Shown here piece after piece: positions 9,348 through 19,678 of a stretch of 64,000 nucleotides of DNA. Numbering within the stretch: the first letter of the stretch is position 1; each line of letters begins with the position of its first letter. Below the pieces are notes generated by a model. That model saw only the letters and a list, made by a program, of their open reading frames with translations, was not told where the DNA came from and did no database searches. The stretch comes from Paracoccus methylarcula (GTDB lineage Bacteria; Pseudomonadota; Alphaproteobacteria; Rhodobacterales; Rhodobacteraceae): assembly GCF_003007735.2 (NCBI RefSeq), contig NZ_PXNQ02000014.1, positions 1 through 64,000 on the forward strand, in the 5' to 3' direction. The position numbers and the translations under genes are program-made.

Positions 9348-10760
9348 ATGAGTGACGACGAGCGCCCCGAGGCCGAGGATCAGATTGCCGAGATGCCGCC
9401 GGAGCGCGAGGAGGACGAGTTCCTGCCGCGGCGTGAATTGCTGGAACAGATCGACACGGCGATCGAGGCCGGGGATGCGGCCCGGCTGAATGAACTTCTC
9501 GAACCGATGCATGCCGCCGATATCGCCGACATCATCGAGCGGCTCGACGCTTCCGGACGGCGGGATTTCCTGGCGCTCTATTCCGGCGAGATCGATGGCG
9601 AGATCCTTTCGGAGATCGACGAATCGATCCGCGAAGAGGTGCTCGAACAGCTTCCGCCCGAGGTGCTGGCCGAAGCCGTCCGCGAGATGGACAGCGATGA
9701 TGTCGTCGACCTGGTCGAGGACCTGGACGAGCCCGAGCGCGCCGAGATCCTTGCCGCGCTGGATGATTCCGACCGCGCGGCGGTCCAGCAATCGCTGACC
9801 TATCCCGAATATTCGGCCGGCCGGCTGATGCAGTCCGAGGTCGTGACGGCGCCCGAGCACTGGACCGTGGGCGACATGATCGATTTCCTGCGGGCCGAGG
9901 AATGGCTGCCCGAGCAGTTCTATCACGTCATCCTCGTCGATCCGCGCCGTCATCCGGTCGGCTATGTCCAGCTTGGGCGGATGCTGGCATCGCGCCGCGA
10001 TGTCACCCTGAACGAGCTGTCCGAGGAAAGCTTCCGCACCATCAGCGCCTATGCCGACGAGGGCGATGTCGCCTATGCCTTCAACCAGTATCACCTGATC
10101 TCCGCCCCGGTCGTGGACAAGGATGACCGGCTGGTGGGGGTGATCACCATCGACGACGCCATGTCGGTCCTGGACGAGGAGCATGAAGAGGACATCCTGC
10201 GCCTCGCCGGGGTCGGCGAGGAATCGGCGATCACCGACACGGTGATCGAGACCCTGCGCCAGCGCCTGCCATGGCTGATGGTGAACCTGGTGACCGCGAT
10301 CGTCGCCTCGCTGGTGATCGCGGTTTTCGAGACGACGATCCAGCAGATCGTGGCGCTGGCGGTGCTGATGCCCATCGTAGCCTCGATGGGCGGCAATGCC
10401 GGAACGCAGACCCTGACTGTCGCGGTCAGGGCGCTTGCGACCAAGAGCCTGACCGGCGGCAATGTCTGGCGTGTCGTCAAGCGGGAAGCAGCGGTAGGCG
10501 TGCTGAACGGGCTGGCATTCGCCGTTGTCATGGGGGTGGTCGCGTGGATCTGGTTCGACGGCATGTCGCTCGCCGCCGTGATCGGGATCGCGATGATCAT
10601 CAACCTGGCCATCGCCGCGCTCGCCGGAATTCTGATCCCGCTGACACTGGAGAAGCTGGGGGCCGATCCGGCGCTGGCATCGGGCACTTTCGTGACCACG
10701 GTGACCGATGTCGTCGGCTTCTTCGCCTTTCTCGGCCTTGCCTCGGCGGTACTGCTATGA
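9348..10760 (+). CDS. mgtE: magnesium transporter MgtE
   Basis: A 470-residue inner-membrane Mg2+ channel. The N-terminal Mg-sensing helical domain (about residues 40-155) is rich in Asp/Glu, with ADIADIIERL. Two CBS domains follow (about 155-280; the second begins YHLISAPVVDKDDRLVG). The C-terminal part has five helices and the selectivity segment PIVASMGGNAGTQTLTVAVR. The stop overlaps the fthC start (ATGA at 10757-10760), so the two genes are translationally coupled. An AGGAGAT lies just upstream of the start. Family regulation is by direct Mg2+ binding to the cytoplasmic domains. Confidence 0.95.
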   Translation: MSDDERPEAEDQIAEMPPEREEDEFLPRRELLEQIDTAIEAGDAARLNELLEPMHAADIADIIERLDASGRRDFLALYSGEIDGEILSEIDESIREEVLEQLPPEVLAEAVREMDSDDVVDLVEDLDEPERAEILAALDDSDRAAVQQSLTYPEYSAGRLMQSEVVTAPEHWTVGDMIDFLRAEEWLPEQFYHVILVDPRRHPVGYVQLGRMLASRRDVTLNELSEESFRTISAYADEGDVAYAFNQYHLISAPVVDKDDRLVGVITIDDAMSVLDEEHEEDILRLAGVGEESAITDTVIETLRQRLPWLMVNLVTAIVASLVIAVFETTIQQIVALAVLMPIVASMGGNAGTQTLTVAVRALATKSLTGGNVWRVVKREAAVGVLNGLAFAVVMGVVAWIWFDGMSLAAVIGIAMIINLAIAALAGILIPLTLEKLGADPALASGTFVTTVTDVVGFFAFLGLASAVLL

Positions 10761-11317
10761 GCGCCGCCGAGAAATCCGCCCTGCGTCAGCAGGCGCTGGC
10801 AGCACGGGAAAGGCAGGGGGGCGATCAGGCCGGGATTACCCGGCATCTGGGGGCGGCGCTGGAACCCCATGCCGGAAAGATCCTCTCGGGTTACTGGCCG
10901 ATGCGGGGGGAGGCCGATCCGATTCCCGCCATGCGGGCGCATTCCGGCCCGCTCTGCCTGCCCGTCGTGACCGGCAAGGCGGTGGCGCTGGTCTTTCGGG
11001 CATGGGACGGCGATTCCCTGGAGCCGGGTCCCTTCGGAACCTCGCATCCGCCCGAATCATCGTCGGTGCTATCCCCCCAGATATTGATCGTGCCGCTGGC
11101 GGCTTTCGACCGGGCGGGGAATCGCATCGGCTATGGCGGGGGATATTATGACAGAACGCTGGAATTGCTGCGCGGACAGGGGCCTGTGACCGCCATCGGG
11201 CTGGCCTTCGCAAGCCAGGAACTGCCCTCGATCCCGGCGGAAGGTTTCGATCAGCCGCTGGATCTGATCGTGACATGCCGCGAAATCATCCGCCCGGTGT
11301 CCCCAACGCCTCGATAA
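10757..11317 (+). CDS. fthC: 5-formyltetrahydrofolate cyclo-ligase
   Basis: This enzyme converts 5-formyltetrahydrofolate to 5,10-methenyltetrahydrofolate using ATP, returning a storage or inhibitory folate to one-carbon metabolism. It is 186 aa, typical length. The start region MSAAEKSALRQQALAARER carries the basic substrate-binding helix. The signature GNRIGYGGGYYDRTL holds the ATP/Mg site. The start overlaps the mgtE stop. In several bacteria the 6S RNA gene adjoins this gene; none was recognised on either side here. Confidence 0.92.
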   Translation: MSAAEKSALRQQALAARERQGGDQAGITRHLGAALEPHAGKILSGYWPMRGEADPIPAMRAHSGPLCLPVVTGKAVALVFRAWDGDSLEPGPFGTSHPPESSSVLSPQILIVPLAAFDRAGNRIGYGGGYYDRTLELLRGQGPVTAIGLAFASQELPSIPAEGFDQPLDLIVTCREIIRPVSPTPR

Positions 11318-11343
11318 TCGGTCATTGTGGCTTAACTGCACCA

Positions 11344-11390
11344 GCTGTGCACAGCTTGTGGATGAGCCAGGGATAACCCTGTGGAAGAAG
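11344..11390. promoter_or_regulatory. palindrome and direct repeats in the long nrdJ upstream region
   Basis: The 465 bases between fthC and nrdJ (11318-11782) hold no convincing gene. At 11344-11355 there is a perfect 12-bp palindrome, GCTGTGCACAGC. Beside it are two TGTGGA direct repeats 23 bases apart (11357 and 11380). The first of these also resembles a DnaA box (TGTGGATGA). An AT-rich tract (about 11400-11560) follows. Near the gene are two small hairpins: CCCGGT/ACCGGG (11687-11704) and CCTGTC/GACAGG (11721-11734). NrdR or DnaA control of nrdJ is possible but not shown. Confidence 0.4.
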
Positions 11391-11782
11391 GCTGAACTTC
11401 CATGCGTTTCTTTCTGTATTCATTGTTATAAATTTACATATGGCCGCATTTCCGGTGTTTTCGGGTTCCGGATTGTGTGCGAATCCCGCCAAACGGGTTC
11501 ACGCGGATGTCAACGGCAATCTGTCCCCAGATTCTCAAAAAAATAAGTTGAAACGATGACAATAACGCGTCACTTTGTGTGATGTGGCCATGGCGGCACA
11601 AGATGTGGTGGGGCGACCCGGAAACAGCATCGCGGCCAGGCCCGGAATTTGGTTCATCTCGATTTGGCGGCGATCTGCCTGCCGGGCCCGGTTGTGCGAC
11701 CGGGTGGCGGCGTCGGCTTGCCTGTCGTGACAGGGCGCAGTTCCGGACGAGGGACAGTAACAAGGCACCAGAGGGGCAGGAC

Positions 11783-14700
11783 ATGAAGATCGAACGGCGC
11801 TTTACCACCGAAAAGAGTGGCGCATATGGCGAGATCGAATTCACCACCACGGTCAGCGAGATCCGCAATCCGGACGGCAAGATCGTCTTCCGCAATGACA
11901 GCGTCGAGATCCCCAAGGGCTGGAGCCAGGTCGCAAGCGACGTGATCGCCCAGAAATATTTCCGCAAGGCCGGCGTTCCCGCAGCGCTGAAGCGGGTAAA
12001 GGAAAAGGGCGTGCCCGAATTCCTGTGGCGCAGCGTGGCCGACGAAAAGGCGCTGGAGGGCCTGCCCGAAGAGGCGCGCTATACCGGCGAGACCAGCGCC
12101 CGGCAGGTCTTTGACCGGCTGGCGGGTGCCTGGGCCTATTGGGGCTGGAAGGGCGGCTATTTCACCGATGAATCGGATGCCCGCGCCTATTACGACGAGA
12201 TGCGCCACATGCTGGCCCGGCAGATGGCCGCGCCGAATTCCCCGCAATGGTTCAATACCGGGCTGCACTGGGCTTACGGCATCGACGGGCCGTCGCAGGG
12301 GCATTTCTATGTCGATTACAGGACCGGCAAGCTGGTCAAATCCGACAGCGCCTATGAGCATCCGCAGCCGCATGCCTGTTTCATCCAATCCGTCGCCGAC
12401 GACCTGGTGAATGACGGCGGCATCATGGATTTGTGGGTGCGCGAGGCGCGGCTGTTCAAATACGGCTCGGGCACCGGCACCAATTTCAGCTCGCTGCGCG
12501 GCGAGGGAGAGAACCTCTCGGGCGGCGGCAAATCCAGCGGGCTGATGGGTTTCCTCAAGATCGGCGACCGCGCGGCGGGGGCGATCAAGTCGGGCGGCAC
12601 CACGCGCCGTGCGGCCAAGATGGTGATCTGCGACATGGATCACCCTGATATCGAGCAGTTCATCAACTGGAAGGTGATCGAGGAACAGAAGGTCGCCAGC
12701 CTCGTCGCCGGCTCCAAGGCGCATGAGGCGAAGCTGAACGAGATCTTCGCCGCCATCGGCGAATGGGACGGCAGCATCGAGGACGCGACCGACCCCGCGA
12801 AGAACGACGCCCTGAAATCCGCGATCCGCGGCGCCAAGAAGGTGATGATCCCGGAAACCTATATCAACCGCGTGCTGCAATATGCGCGGCAGGGCTTCGA
12901 CAGCATCGAATTCCCGACCTATGACACCGATTGGGATTCCGAGCCTATGTCAGTGTCTCGGGCCAGAACTCGAACAACTCGGTGCGGGTGACGGATGCCT
13001 TCCTGCAGGCGGTGCGCGATGACGCCCCCTGGGAATTGCTGCGCCGCACGGATGGCAAGACCGCCAAGACCATATCCGCCCGCGAGCTGTGGGACCAGGT
13101 CGGCCATGCCGCATGGGCCTGCGCCGATCCGGGCATCCAGTTCCACGACACGGTGAACGCCTGGCATACCTGCCCTGCGGACGGCCCGATCCGGGGCAGC
13201 AACCCGTGCAGCGAATACATGTTCCTCGACGATACCGCCTGCAACCTGGCGTCGATGAACCTGCTGAAATTCTACCACGACGGCCGTTTCGACGCCGATG
13301 CCTATGTCCATGCCACCCGGCTGTGGACCGTGACGCTGGAAATCAGCGTGCTGATGGCGCAGTTCCCCTCGAAGGAGATCGCGCAGCGGTCCTATGATTA
13401 CCGCACGCTCGGGCTTGGCTATGCCAATATCGGCGGCCTGGTGATGAATATGGGCCTTGGCTATGACAGCGACGAGGGCCGGGCGCTTTGCGGTGCGCTG
13501 ACCGCGATCATGACCGGCGTAGGCTATGCCACCTCGGCCGAGATGGCCTCGGAACTGGGCACATTCCCCGGCTACAAGCGCAATGCCGAGCACATGCTGC
13601 GGGTGATCCGCAACCACCGCGCCGCGGCCTTCGGCACCGACGCCTATCACGGGGTCAACGTCAAGCCGGTCGCGCTCGACGCCGACAACTGCCCCGATCA
13701 GCGGTTGGTCGCCGTTGCCCGCGAGGCCTGGGACGAGGCGCTGACCCTGGGCGAGGATCACGGTTTCCGCAACGCGCAGGCCACGGTGATCGCGCCGACC
13801 GGCACCATCGGACTGGTCATGGATTGCGACACGACCGGGATCGAGCCCGATTTCGCCCTGGTCAAGTTCAAGAAACTGGCCGGTGGCGGTTATTTCAAGA
13901 TCATCAACCAGTCGGTTCCGGCGGCGCTGGAAATGCTGGGTTATCCCTCTTCGCAGATCGAGGAGATCATCGCCTATGCGGTCGGTCACGGCTCGCTTGG
14001 CAATTGCCCCGGCATCAACCACACCGCGCTGACCGGCCACGGTTTCGGCCCGCGCGAAATCGAGAAACTCGAGGCCGCGCTGGCCACTGCATTCGATATC
14101 CGCTTCGTCTTCAACCAGTGGACGCTCGGCGAGGAATTCTGCCGCGAAACCCTTGGCATCCCCGCCGACAAGCTGAACGATCCGACCTTCGACCTGCTGC
14201 GCCATCTGGGCTTTACCCGTGCGCAGATCGAGGCCGCCAATGACCATGTCTGCGGCACCATGACGCTGGAGGGCGCGCCCTTCCTGAAGGACGAGCATCT
14301 GTCGGTCTTCGATTGCGCCAATGCCTGCGGCAAGAAGGGCAAGCGTTACCTCTCGGTCGATAGCCATATCCGGATGATGGCGGCGGCGCAGAGCTTCATC
14401 TCGGGCGCGATCAGCAAGACGATCAACATGCCCAACACCGCCACGATTGCCGACGCGCTGGCCGCCTATGAGCTGTCATGGTCGCTCGGCATCAAGGCCA
14501 ATGCGCTTTACCGCGACGGCTCCAAACTGTCGCAACCGCTGGCCTCGGCGCTGGTCGAGGATGACGAGGAGGCCGAAGAGGTGCTGGCCAATGGCAGCGC
14601 GCAGGAAAAGGCCACGGTCATCGCCGAGAAGATCGTCGAGAGGATCATCGTCAAGGAGGCCGTGCGCAGCCATCGAGAGAAACTGCCGCAGCGCCGCAAG

Positions 14701-15429
14701 GGCTACACCCAGAAGGCCATCGTCGGCGGGCACAAGGTCTATCTGCGCACCGGCGAATATGACGACGGCGCCCTGGGCGAGATCTTCATCGACATGCACA
14801 AGGAAGGCGCGGGCTTCCGGGCGATGATGAACAATTTCGCCATCGCGGTCTCGGTCGGCCTGCAATATGGCGTGCCGCTGGAAGAGTTCGTGGACGCCTT
14901 CACCTTCACGCGCTTCGAACCGGCAGGCATGGTGCAGGGCAATGACAGCATCAAGAACGCGACCTCGATCCTCGATTACGTGTTCCGGGAACTGGCAGTC
15001 TCCTATCTCGACCGCACGGATCTGGCGCATGTGAAACCCGAGGGCGCGAGCTTCGACGATCTCGGCGGCGGCGAGGGCGAGGGCAAGAGCAATGTCGCCC
15101 CGGTCAGCGACCAGGGCGAGCTGAAATCCCTGACCATGCTGAAACAGATCAGCAGCGCGGGCTACCTGCGCAAGCGCCTGCCGCAAGAGCTGATGGTGCT
15201 GCAGGGCGGGGCCTCGCCCCGGGCGGTCGCCAGCGGCATGACCGAGACCGCGGCATCGTATCAAGTAGCTCCGGTCGCGATTGCGACGAGTGAACCCGAC
15301 CCCCGCACCAAGGCCCGGATGCAGGGATACGAGGGCGATCCCTGTGGCGAATGCGGCAATTACACGCTGGTGCGCAACGGCACCTGCATGAAGTGCAACA
15401 CCTGCGGCGGCACCAGCGGGTGTAGTTGA
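11783..15429 (+). CDS. nrdJ: vitamin B12-dependent (class II) ribonucleotide reductase (frameshifted)
   Basis: Makes deoxyribonucleotides using adenosylcobalamin as radical generator, without oxygen dependence. Two overlapping frames (11783 to about 12943; about 12944 to 15429) form one protein of about 1,215 aa. The frame breaks at 12943, where one G restored to GAGCC (GAGGCC) gives the family sequence [16 protein letters not shown]. Motifs seen are [15 protein letters not shown] and ACNLAS, with a C-terminal zinc-ribbon-like end (CGECGNYT, then CMKCNTCGG). The start [10 protein letters not shown] at 11783 follows GAGGGGCAGGAC. It implies the cell makes or imports cobalamin. A terminator follows directly. 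Confidence 0.93.
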
Positions 15430-15438
15430 TGAAAGGAC

Positions 15439-15458
15439 GGGGCCGGGAGACCGGCCCC
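15439..15458 (+). terminator. terminator after nrdJ
   Basis: GGGGCCGG at 15439-15446 pairs with CCGGCCCC at 15451-15458 around a GAGA tetraloop, followed by TTTC. It lies 10 bases past the nrdJ stop. Confidence 0.8.
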
Positions 15459-15553
15459 TTTCAGTTAAGTCAGGCGAAGGTTGCGGGTTCCACGGTTGCC
15501 CGCGCGCCTATCGAAGCAGCCAGCCGCCCGGCAAGAGGCGCAGCCTGACAACA

Positions 15554-15585
15554 GCCCCCGCGCCGCTGAAACCCGGTGCGGGGGC
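15554..15585 (+). terminator. second hairpin between nrdJ and fabF
   Basis: GCCCCCGC (15554-15561) pairs with GCGGGGGC (15578-15585) around a 16-base loop, followed by ATTTCC. The sequence between the two hairpins (15460-15553) has no recognised gene. The hairpin may be a leftover terminator of a lost upstream gene; acpP, often upstream of fabF, is not present. Confidence 0.45.
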
Positions 15586-15699
15586 ATTTCCTTGTGCCAT
15601 GGGCGATAGAAGCGCGCGGGTTTCGCCCAAGCGGCGTTGCGCGCTTCATCACCCGCGTGTATCAGGTCCGGAACGAGGATTTGCTTGAAGGATACGCGC

Positions 15700-16961
15700 A
15701 TGCGCAGGGTTGTTGTCACCGGTCTGGGGATGGTCACGCCGCTCGCCTCGGGCGCGAGGCGACATGGGAGCGGCTTTTGGCCGGCAAGTCGGGGGCGGGG
15801 CCGATCACGCGCTTCGATCCCAAGGATGTCGTGACGCAATATGCCTGCGAGATCCCCTTTGGCGACGGCAGCGACGGCAGCTTCAATCCCGATGACTGGA
15901 TGGCGCCCAAGGATCGCCGCAAGGTCGATGACTTCATCCTTTACGGCATGGCCGCTGCCGAACAGGCGGTGAAGGATGCCGGATGGGAGCCCGAGGGTGA
16001 AGAGGAACGGCTGCGCACCGGCGTGATGATCGGCTCGGGAATCGGCGGGCTGACCTCGATCGCCGAGACGGCGGTGCTGATCAAGGAGCGTGGGCCGAAG
16101 CGGGTCTCGCCCTTCTTCATCCCCGGTGCGCTGATCAACCTGATATCGGGTCAGGTCTCGATCCGCTATGGTTTCAAGGGGCCCAACCATGCGGTGGTCA
16201 CGGCCTGTTCGACCGGGGCGCACGCGATCGGCGACGCCTCGCGGTTGATCATGCTGGGCGACGCCGATGTGATGGTCGCCGGCGGGGCCGAGGCGCCGAT
16301 CAGCGAGATCGGAATCGCCGGCTTCAACGCCTGCAAAGCGCTCTCGACCAAGCGTGCCGATGATCCGCAGGCCGCCAGCCGCCCCTATGACGAGGATCGC
16401 GACGGTTTCGTGATGGGTGAGGGCGCGGGCGTCGTGGTGCTGGAGGAATATGAACACGCCAAGGCGCGCGGCGCGAAAATCTATGCCGAGGTGATCGGTT
16501 ACGGCCTGTCGGGCGACGCCTATCACATCACCGCACCGGCCGAGGATGGCGATGGCGGCTACCGGGCGATGCAGAACGCGCTACGCTCTGCCGGGATCGG
16601 GCCGGAACAGATCGACTATATCAACGCGCATGGCACCTCGACCATGGCCGACACGATTGAACTCGGCGCGGTCGAGCGGCTGATGGGGGAAAGCGCGAAA
16701 GATGCCGTGATGTCCTCGACCAAGTCGAGCATCGGTCATCTGCTGGGTGCGGCGGGCGCGGTCGAGGCGATCTTCTGCGTGCTGGCGATCCGCGACCAGA
16801 TCTGCCCGCCGACGATCAACCTGGACAACCCGGCCGTCCAGCCGAAGCTGGATCTTGCCGCCAATGCCGCCGTTCGCCGCAAAGTGAACGTGGCCTTGTC
16901 GAATTCCTTCGGATTCGGCGGTACCAATGCCAGTCTCGTGCTGCGAAAGGTTGATGGATGA
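15700..16961 (+). CDS. fabF: beta-ketoacyl-ACP synthase II (frameshifted)
   Basis: Condenses malonyl-ACP with a growing acyl-ACP in fatty-acid elongation. The true start is MRRVVVTGLGMVTPLASG at 15700. The frame is lost at about 15754 and continues in the frame that reads ATWERLLAGKSGAG. One C restored to GGCGCGAGG (GGCGCCGAGG) joins them, giving 420 aa, the normal length. The catalytic triad is visible: the Cys in TACSTGAHA, a His in NAHGTSTMA and a His in SSIGHLLGA. The stop overlaps the mltG start, so the pair is coupled; fabF-mltG is a common alphaproteobacterial order. Confidence 0.93.
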
Positions 16962-18142
16962 TCTGGCGCAATATCGCCTCGAATTTCTTCACGCTGCTGG
17001 TCGTGTTGCTGATCGCCGCTGCCGGGGCGGTGGCCTGGGCCAAGCAGCAATTCACCGGGCCGGGCCCAAGCGAGATCGCGCAATGCGTGCAGGTCGCGCC
17101 CGGCGCCAGCCTGAACGCGGTCAGCAAGCAACTGGCCGAGCAGGGGGCGATATCGAACGCTTACATCTTCCGTGCAGGTGCCGATTACATGGACGAGGCG
17201 CGCAACCTGCGGTTCGGCAGCTACCTGATGCCTCCTCGTGCCAGCATGGAGGATATCGTGGGCGTGATCACCAAGGGCGGGCCTTCGACCTGCGGGACCG
17301 AGGTGATCCTGCGCATCGGGGTGCGCGAAAACACGCTGCTGCTGCGCGACATCAATCCCGAGACCGGCACCTACGAGGAGCGCGCACGCTATAATCCGGC
17401 GGTCGAGGACGCGCCCGAGGCGATTGCCGCGGCCGAGGAAAAGAAAGACGCCCGGCTGCGCCTGACCATGGCCGAGGGGGTGACGAGCTGGCAGGTGGTC
17501 GAAGGACTGAAAGCCGCCGATTTCCTGACCGGCGAGATTAGTGAGCTGCCCGAGGAAGGCAGCCTCGCCCCCGATACCTACGAGGTCGAGAAGGGCGAGG
17601 ATCGCGGGACCATCCTGACCCGGATGGCCGAACGGCAGGCGGCGATCCTGGCCGAGGAATGGGAGGCGCGGCCCTTCGGTCTGCCCTACGAGACCCCGGA
17701 GGAGGCGCTGATCATGGCCTCTATCGTCGAGAAGGAGACCGGGATCGCCGGTGAGCGGCCACAGGTGGCCAGCGTCTTCGTCAACCGGCTGGAGCAGGGC
17801 ATGCGGCTGGAGACCGACCCGACGGTGATCTATGGCATCACCGATGGGCAGGGGGTTCTGGATCGCGGGCTGCGCCGGTCGGAGCTGAACGAGACCACGC
17901 CCTACAACACCTATCGCATCGACGGTCTGCCGCCGACGCCGATCGCCAATCCGGGCCGTGCGGCGATCCGGGCGGCGTTGAACCCGGCACAGACGGATTA
18001 CCTGTTCTTCGTGGCCGACGGCTCTGGCGGGCATGCCTTCGCACGGACGCTGGACGAGCATAACGCCAATGTCGCCCGCTGGCGCGAGATCGAGCGACAA
18101 AGGGGCGAGGCGGCGGACAGTCCGGTGCAGGACGGCGGCTGA
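16958..18142 (+). CDS. mltG: endolytic murein transglycosylase MltG
   Basis: An inner-membrane lytic transglycosylase that cleaves nascent peptidoglycan glycan strands and so sets their length. It has 394 residues and one N-terminal membrane helix (about residues 8-29, FFTLLVVLLIAAAGAVAW), with the rest periplasmic. The YceG domain has a LysM-like part (about 45-100) and the catalytic region with Glu in ASIVEKETG. The family segment TPYNTYRIDGLPPTPI follows it. The start ATG overlaps the fabF stop. A strong hairpin follows. Confidence 0.93.
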   Translation: MIWRNIASNFFTLLVVLLIAAAGAVAWAKQQFTGPGPSEIAQCVQVAPGASLNAVSKQLAEQGAISNAYIFRAGADYMDEARNLRFGSYLMPPRASMEDIVGVITKGGPSTCGTEVILRIGVRENTLLLRDINPETGTYEERARYNPAVEDAPEAIAAAEEKKDARLRLTMAEGVTSWQVVEGLKAADFLTGEISELPEEGSLAPDTYEVEKGEDRGTILTRMAERQAAILAEEWEARPFGLPYETPEEALIMASIVEKETGIAGERPQVASVFVNRLEQGMRLETDPTVIYGITDGQGVLDRGLRRSELNETTPYNTYRIDGLPPTPIANPGRAAIRAALNPAQTDYLFFVADGSGGHAFARTLDEHNANVARWREIERQRGEAADSPVQDGG

Positions 18143-18180
18143 GACCGGCCCAGGACCTCGCCATCCGGTTGATCCATATT

Positions 18181-18233
18181 TGACAAAGCCCGCCTCTCGC
18201 AGCAGGCTGAAATCCGAGGGGCGGGCTTTGTCA
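18181..18233 (+). terminator. strong terminator hairpin after mltG
   Basis: TGACAAAGCCCGCC at 18181-18194 pairs perfectly (14 bp) with GGCGGGCTTTGTCA at 18220-18233, and the stem can continue inward. It lies 38 bases beyond the mltG stop and 45 bases before the next start. There is no long T run outside the stem. Confidence 0.7.
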
Positions 18234-18278
18234 TGGGCGTCTGTCACGCCGGGCCTTTGCTCCGCAGGGAGAAGCGCA

Positions 18279-18716
18279 ATGAAATTGTCCGACATGTTTT
18301 CCAGCCTGGCCGAGAATGCCCGCAGTTTCGAGGAACGGGTCAGCGAGTGGCAGGAGCAGATGAATGCCCAGGGCGATGACATGATGGCCAGCGCCCGCAA
18401 GTGGCAGGAAGCCGCCATGCAGCGCCAGGAAGAGCTGAACAAGCAGATGCAGGGCTATTTCGAGGAAGCGGGCGAGAATGTGCGCGCGCAATGGGAGACC
18501 ATGCAGAGCGCTTGGGAAGAGCAGTTCCAGAGCATGCAGAAAAAGGGCGAGGAGATGCGGGCCTCGGCCATGCAAAGCGGCAATTTCGCCGATTGGGCAG
18601 AGGCCTATGCGGCGCAGATGGTGTCCTTCGCGCAGAAAATGCAGGATGAGGCCGCCAATGCCATCGCCGCCGCGACCGAGGCGCGTGGCAAGTCGGGGGG
18701 CAAGAAAAAGGGCTGA
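18279..18716 (+). CDS. coiled-coil, phasin-like protein
   Basis: A 145-residue soluble protein, almost wholly helical, rich in Met, Gln, Glu and Ala, with heptad-like spacing over residues 8-135. The C-terminus is Gly/Lys-rich (GKSGGKKKG). Length, composition and the lysine tail resemble phasin-type or small DNA/granule-associated proteins of alphaproteobacteria, but no diagnostic motif is present. The start at 18279 follows AGGGAGAAG. It has its own hairpins on both sides, so it is probably a single-gene unit. Confidence 0.75.
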   Translation: MKLSDMFSSLAENARSFEERVSEWQEQMNAQGDDMMASARKWQEAAMQRQEELNKQMQGYFEEAGENVRAQWETMQSAWEEQFQSMQKKGEEMRASAMQSGNFADWAEAYAAQMVSFAQKMQDEAANAIAAATEARGKSGGKKKG

Positions 18717-18736
18717 GCGCGGGTTCCGCTACGGCT

Positions 18737-18776
18737 GCGCCAAGGCGTCGCGATTTCGCGGCTCTCGCCTTGGCGC
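18737..18776 (+). terminator. terminator hairpin after the coiled-coil gene
   Basis: GCGCCAAGGCG (18737-18747) pairs with CGCCTTGGCGC (18766-18776), 11 bp, with further pairing possible in the loop. It lies 20 bases after the stop. Confidence 0.6.
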
Positions 18777-18834
18777 GTGTGCGGCGACGGCGATACCCGG
18801 TTCGAGCGGGGCTGTCATCTTCGCATGACCCGCA

Positions 18835-18860
18835 CCCGGTGGAGCCGGGGTTGTTTTTCT
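18835..18860 (+). terminator. possible second hairpin with T-rich tail
   Basis: CCCGG (18835-18839) pairs with CCGGG (18845-18849) and is followed by TTGTTTTTCT. A further small hairpin, GTCAT/ATGAC, precedes it. No gene lies between 18777 and 18909. This could be the end of a short untranslated transcript or a back-up terminator. Confidence 0.4.
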
Positions 18861-18909
18861 TTGAACAGGGGCATTTCCAATCCCGCGCGTCCGGTCTAGC
18901 GTGCCGCCC

Positions 18910-19674
18910 ATGTTCGGCATCGAGGCTTGGCAATTCTGGGGAGCAATCGCGATCACGGCCTTTGCGGGTTTCGTGAAAGGCGCGGTCGGCTTCGCCATGC
19001 CGATGATCATGCTCTCGGCCTTCGGCTCGATCCTGCCCGCCACCACGGCGCTGGCGGCGCTGATCCTGCCCACCTTGCTGACCAATATCCAGCAGGCATT
19101 CCGGCAGGGTCCGCAAGAGGCCTGGGGATCGATCTGGCGCTTCCGGTTGCATATCTCGATGGTGGTGATCTTCATCTGCGTGTCGGCGGGCTTTGCGCGG
19201 GCTCTTCCGCAGCCGGTAATGTATATCCTGCTGGGGGTGCCGATCGTCGGTTTCGCATTGTGGCAACTGGCGGGACGGTCGCTGGCATTGCCCCTGCATC
19301 ACCGCCGCCGGGCAGAGGCCGTCACCGGAATCGTCGGCGGCCTATATGGCGGCATCTCGGGTATCTGGGGACCGCCACTGATCGTCTACCTGCTGTCCGT
19401 CGGGGTGGAAAAGCGCGAGCAGGTGCGGGTGCAGGGCGTGGTGTTCCTGTTGGGGGCAATCGTGCTGACGGCGGCACATCTGACCTCGGGGATACTGAAT
19501 GCGCAGACCCTGCCGCTGTCGCTGGTCTTATGCGTTCCGGCTTTCGCGGGGATGATGGCCGGCTTTGCCTTGCAGGACCGGCTCGATGTGGTGCAGTTTC
19601 GGCGCTGGACATTGGTGCTTCTGGTTCTGACCGGGCTCAACCTTGTCCGCCGTGCATTTGAATTCTGGATCTGA
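18910..19674 (+). CDS. TauE/SafE-family membrane permease
   Basis: A 254-residue membrane protein with about eight hydrophobic segments and the two family repeats. The N-terminal repeat has [16 protein letters not shown]; the second has [20 protein letters not shown]. Relatives export sulfite, sulfoacetate or other organosulfur anions. The true substrate cannot be read from context. A GTG at 18901 in the same frame is an alternative start. It ends 4 bases before dapE, so the two are probably cotranscribed. Confidence 0.85.
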   Translation: MFGIEAWQFWGAIAITAFAGFVKGAVGFAMPMIMLSAFGSILPATTALAALILPTLLTNIQQAFRQGPQEAWGSIWRFRLHISMVVIFICVSAGFARALPQPVMYILLGVPIVGFALWQLAGRSLALPLHHRRRAEAVTGIVGGLYGGISGIWGPPLIVYLLSVGVEKREQVRVQGVVFLLGAIVLTAAHLTSGILNAQTLPLSLVLCVPAFAGMMAGFALQDRLDVVQFRRWTLVLLVLTGLNLVRRAFEFWI

Positions 19675-19678
19675 ACAT

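Noticed and set aside
8472-10184. A 570-codon minus-strand frame over hisN and mgtE
   Set aside because: Same GC-skew artefact; product shows no family and overlaps two well-supported genes.
11080-11100. CCCCCCAGATATTGATCG in fthC as a fourth copy of the intergenic element
   Set aside because: It is inside a conserved coding region and lacks the hairpins and the A/G-rich tail.
15470-15652. A 60-codon minus-strand frame between nrdJ and fabF
   Set aside because: It spans a hairpin, has no ribosome-binding site and no recognisable product.
18780-18860. A tRNA-like GGTTCGAG with flanking stems
   Set aside because: The T-arm pairing does not work, and no matching acceptor stem or anticodon arm was found.
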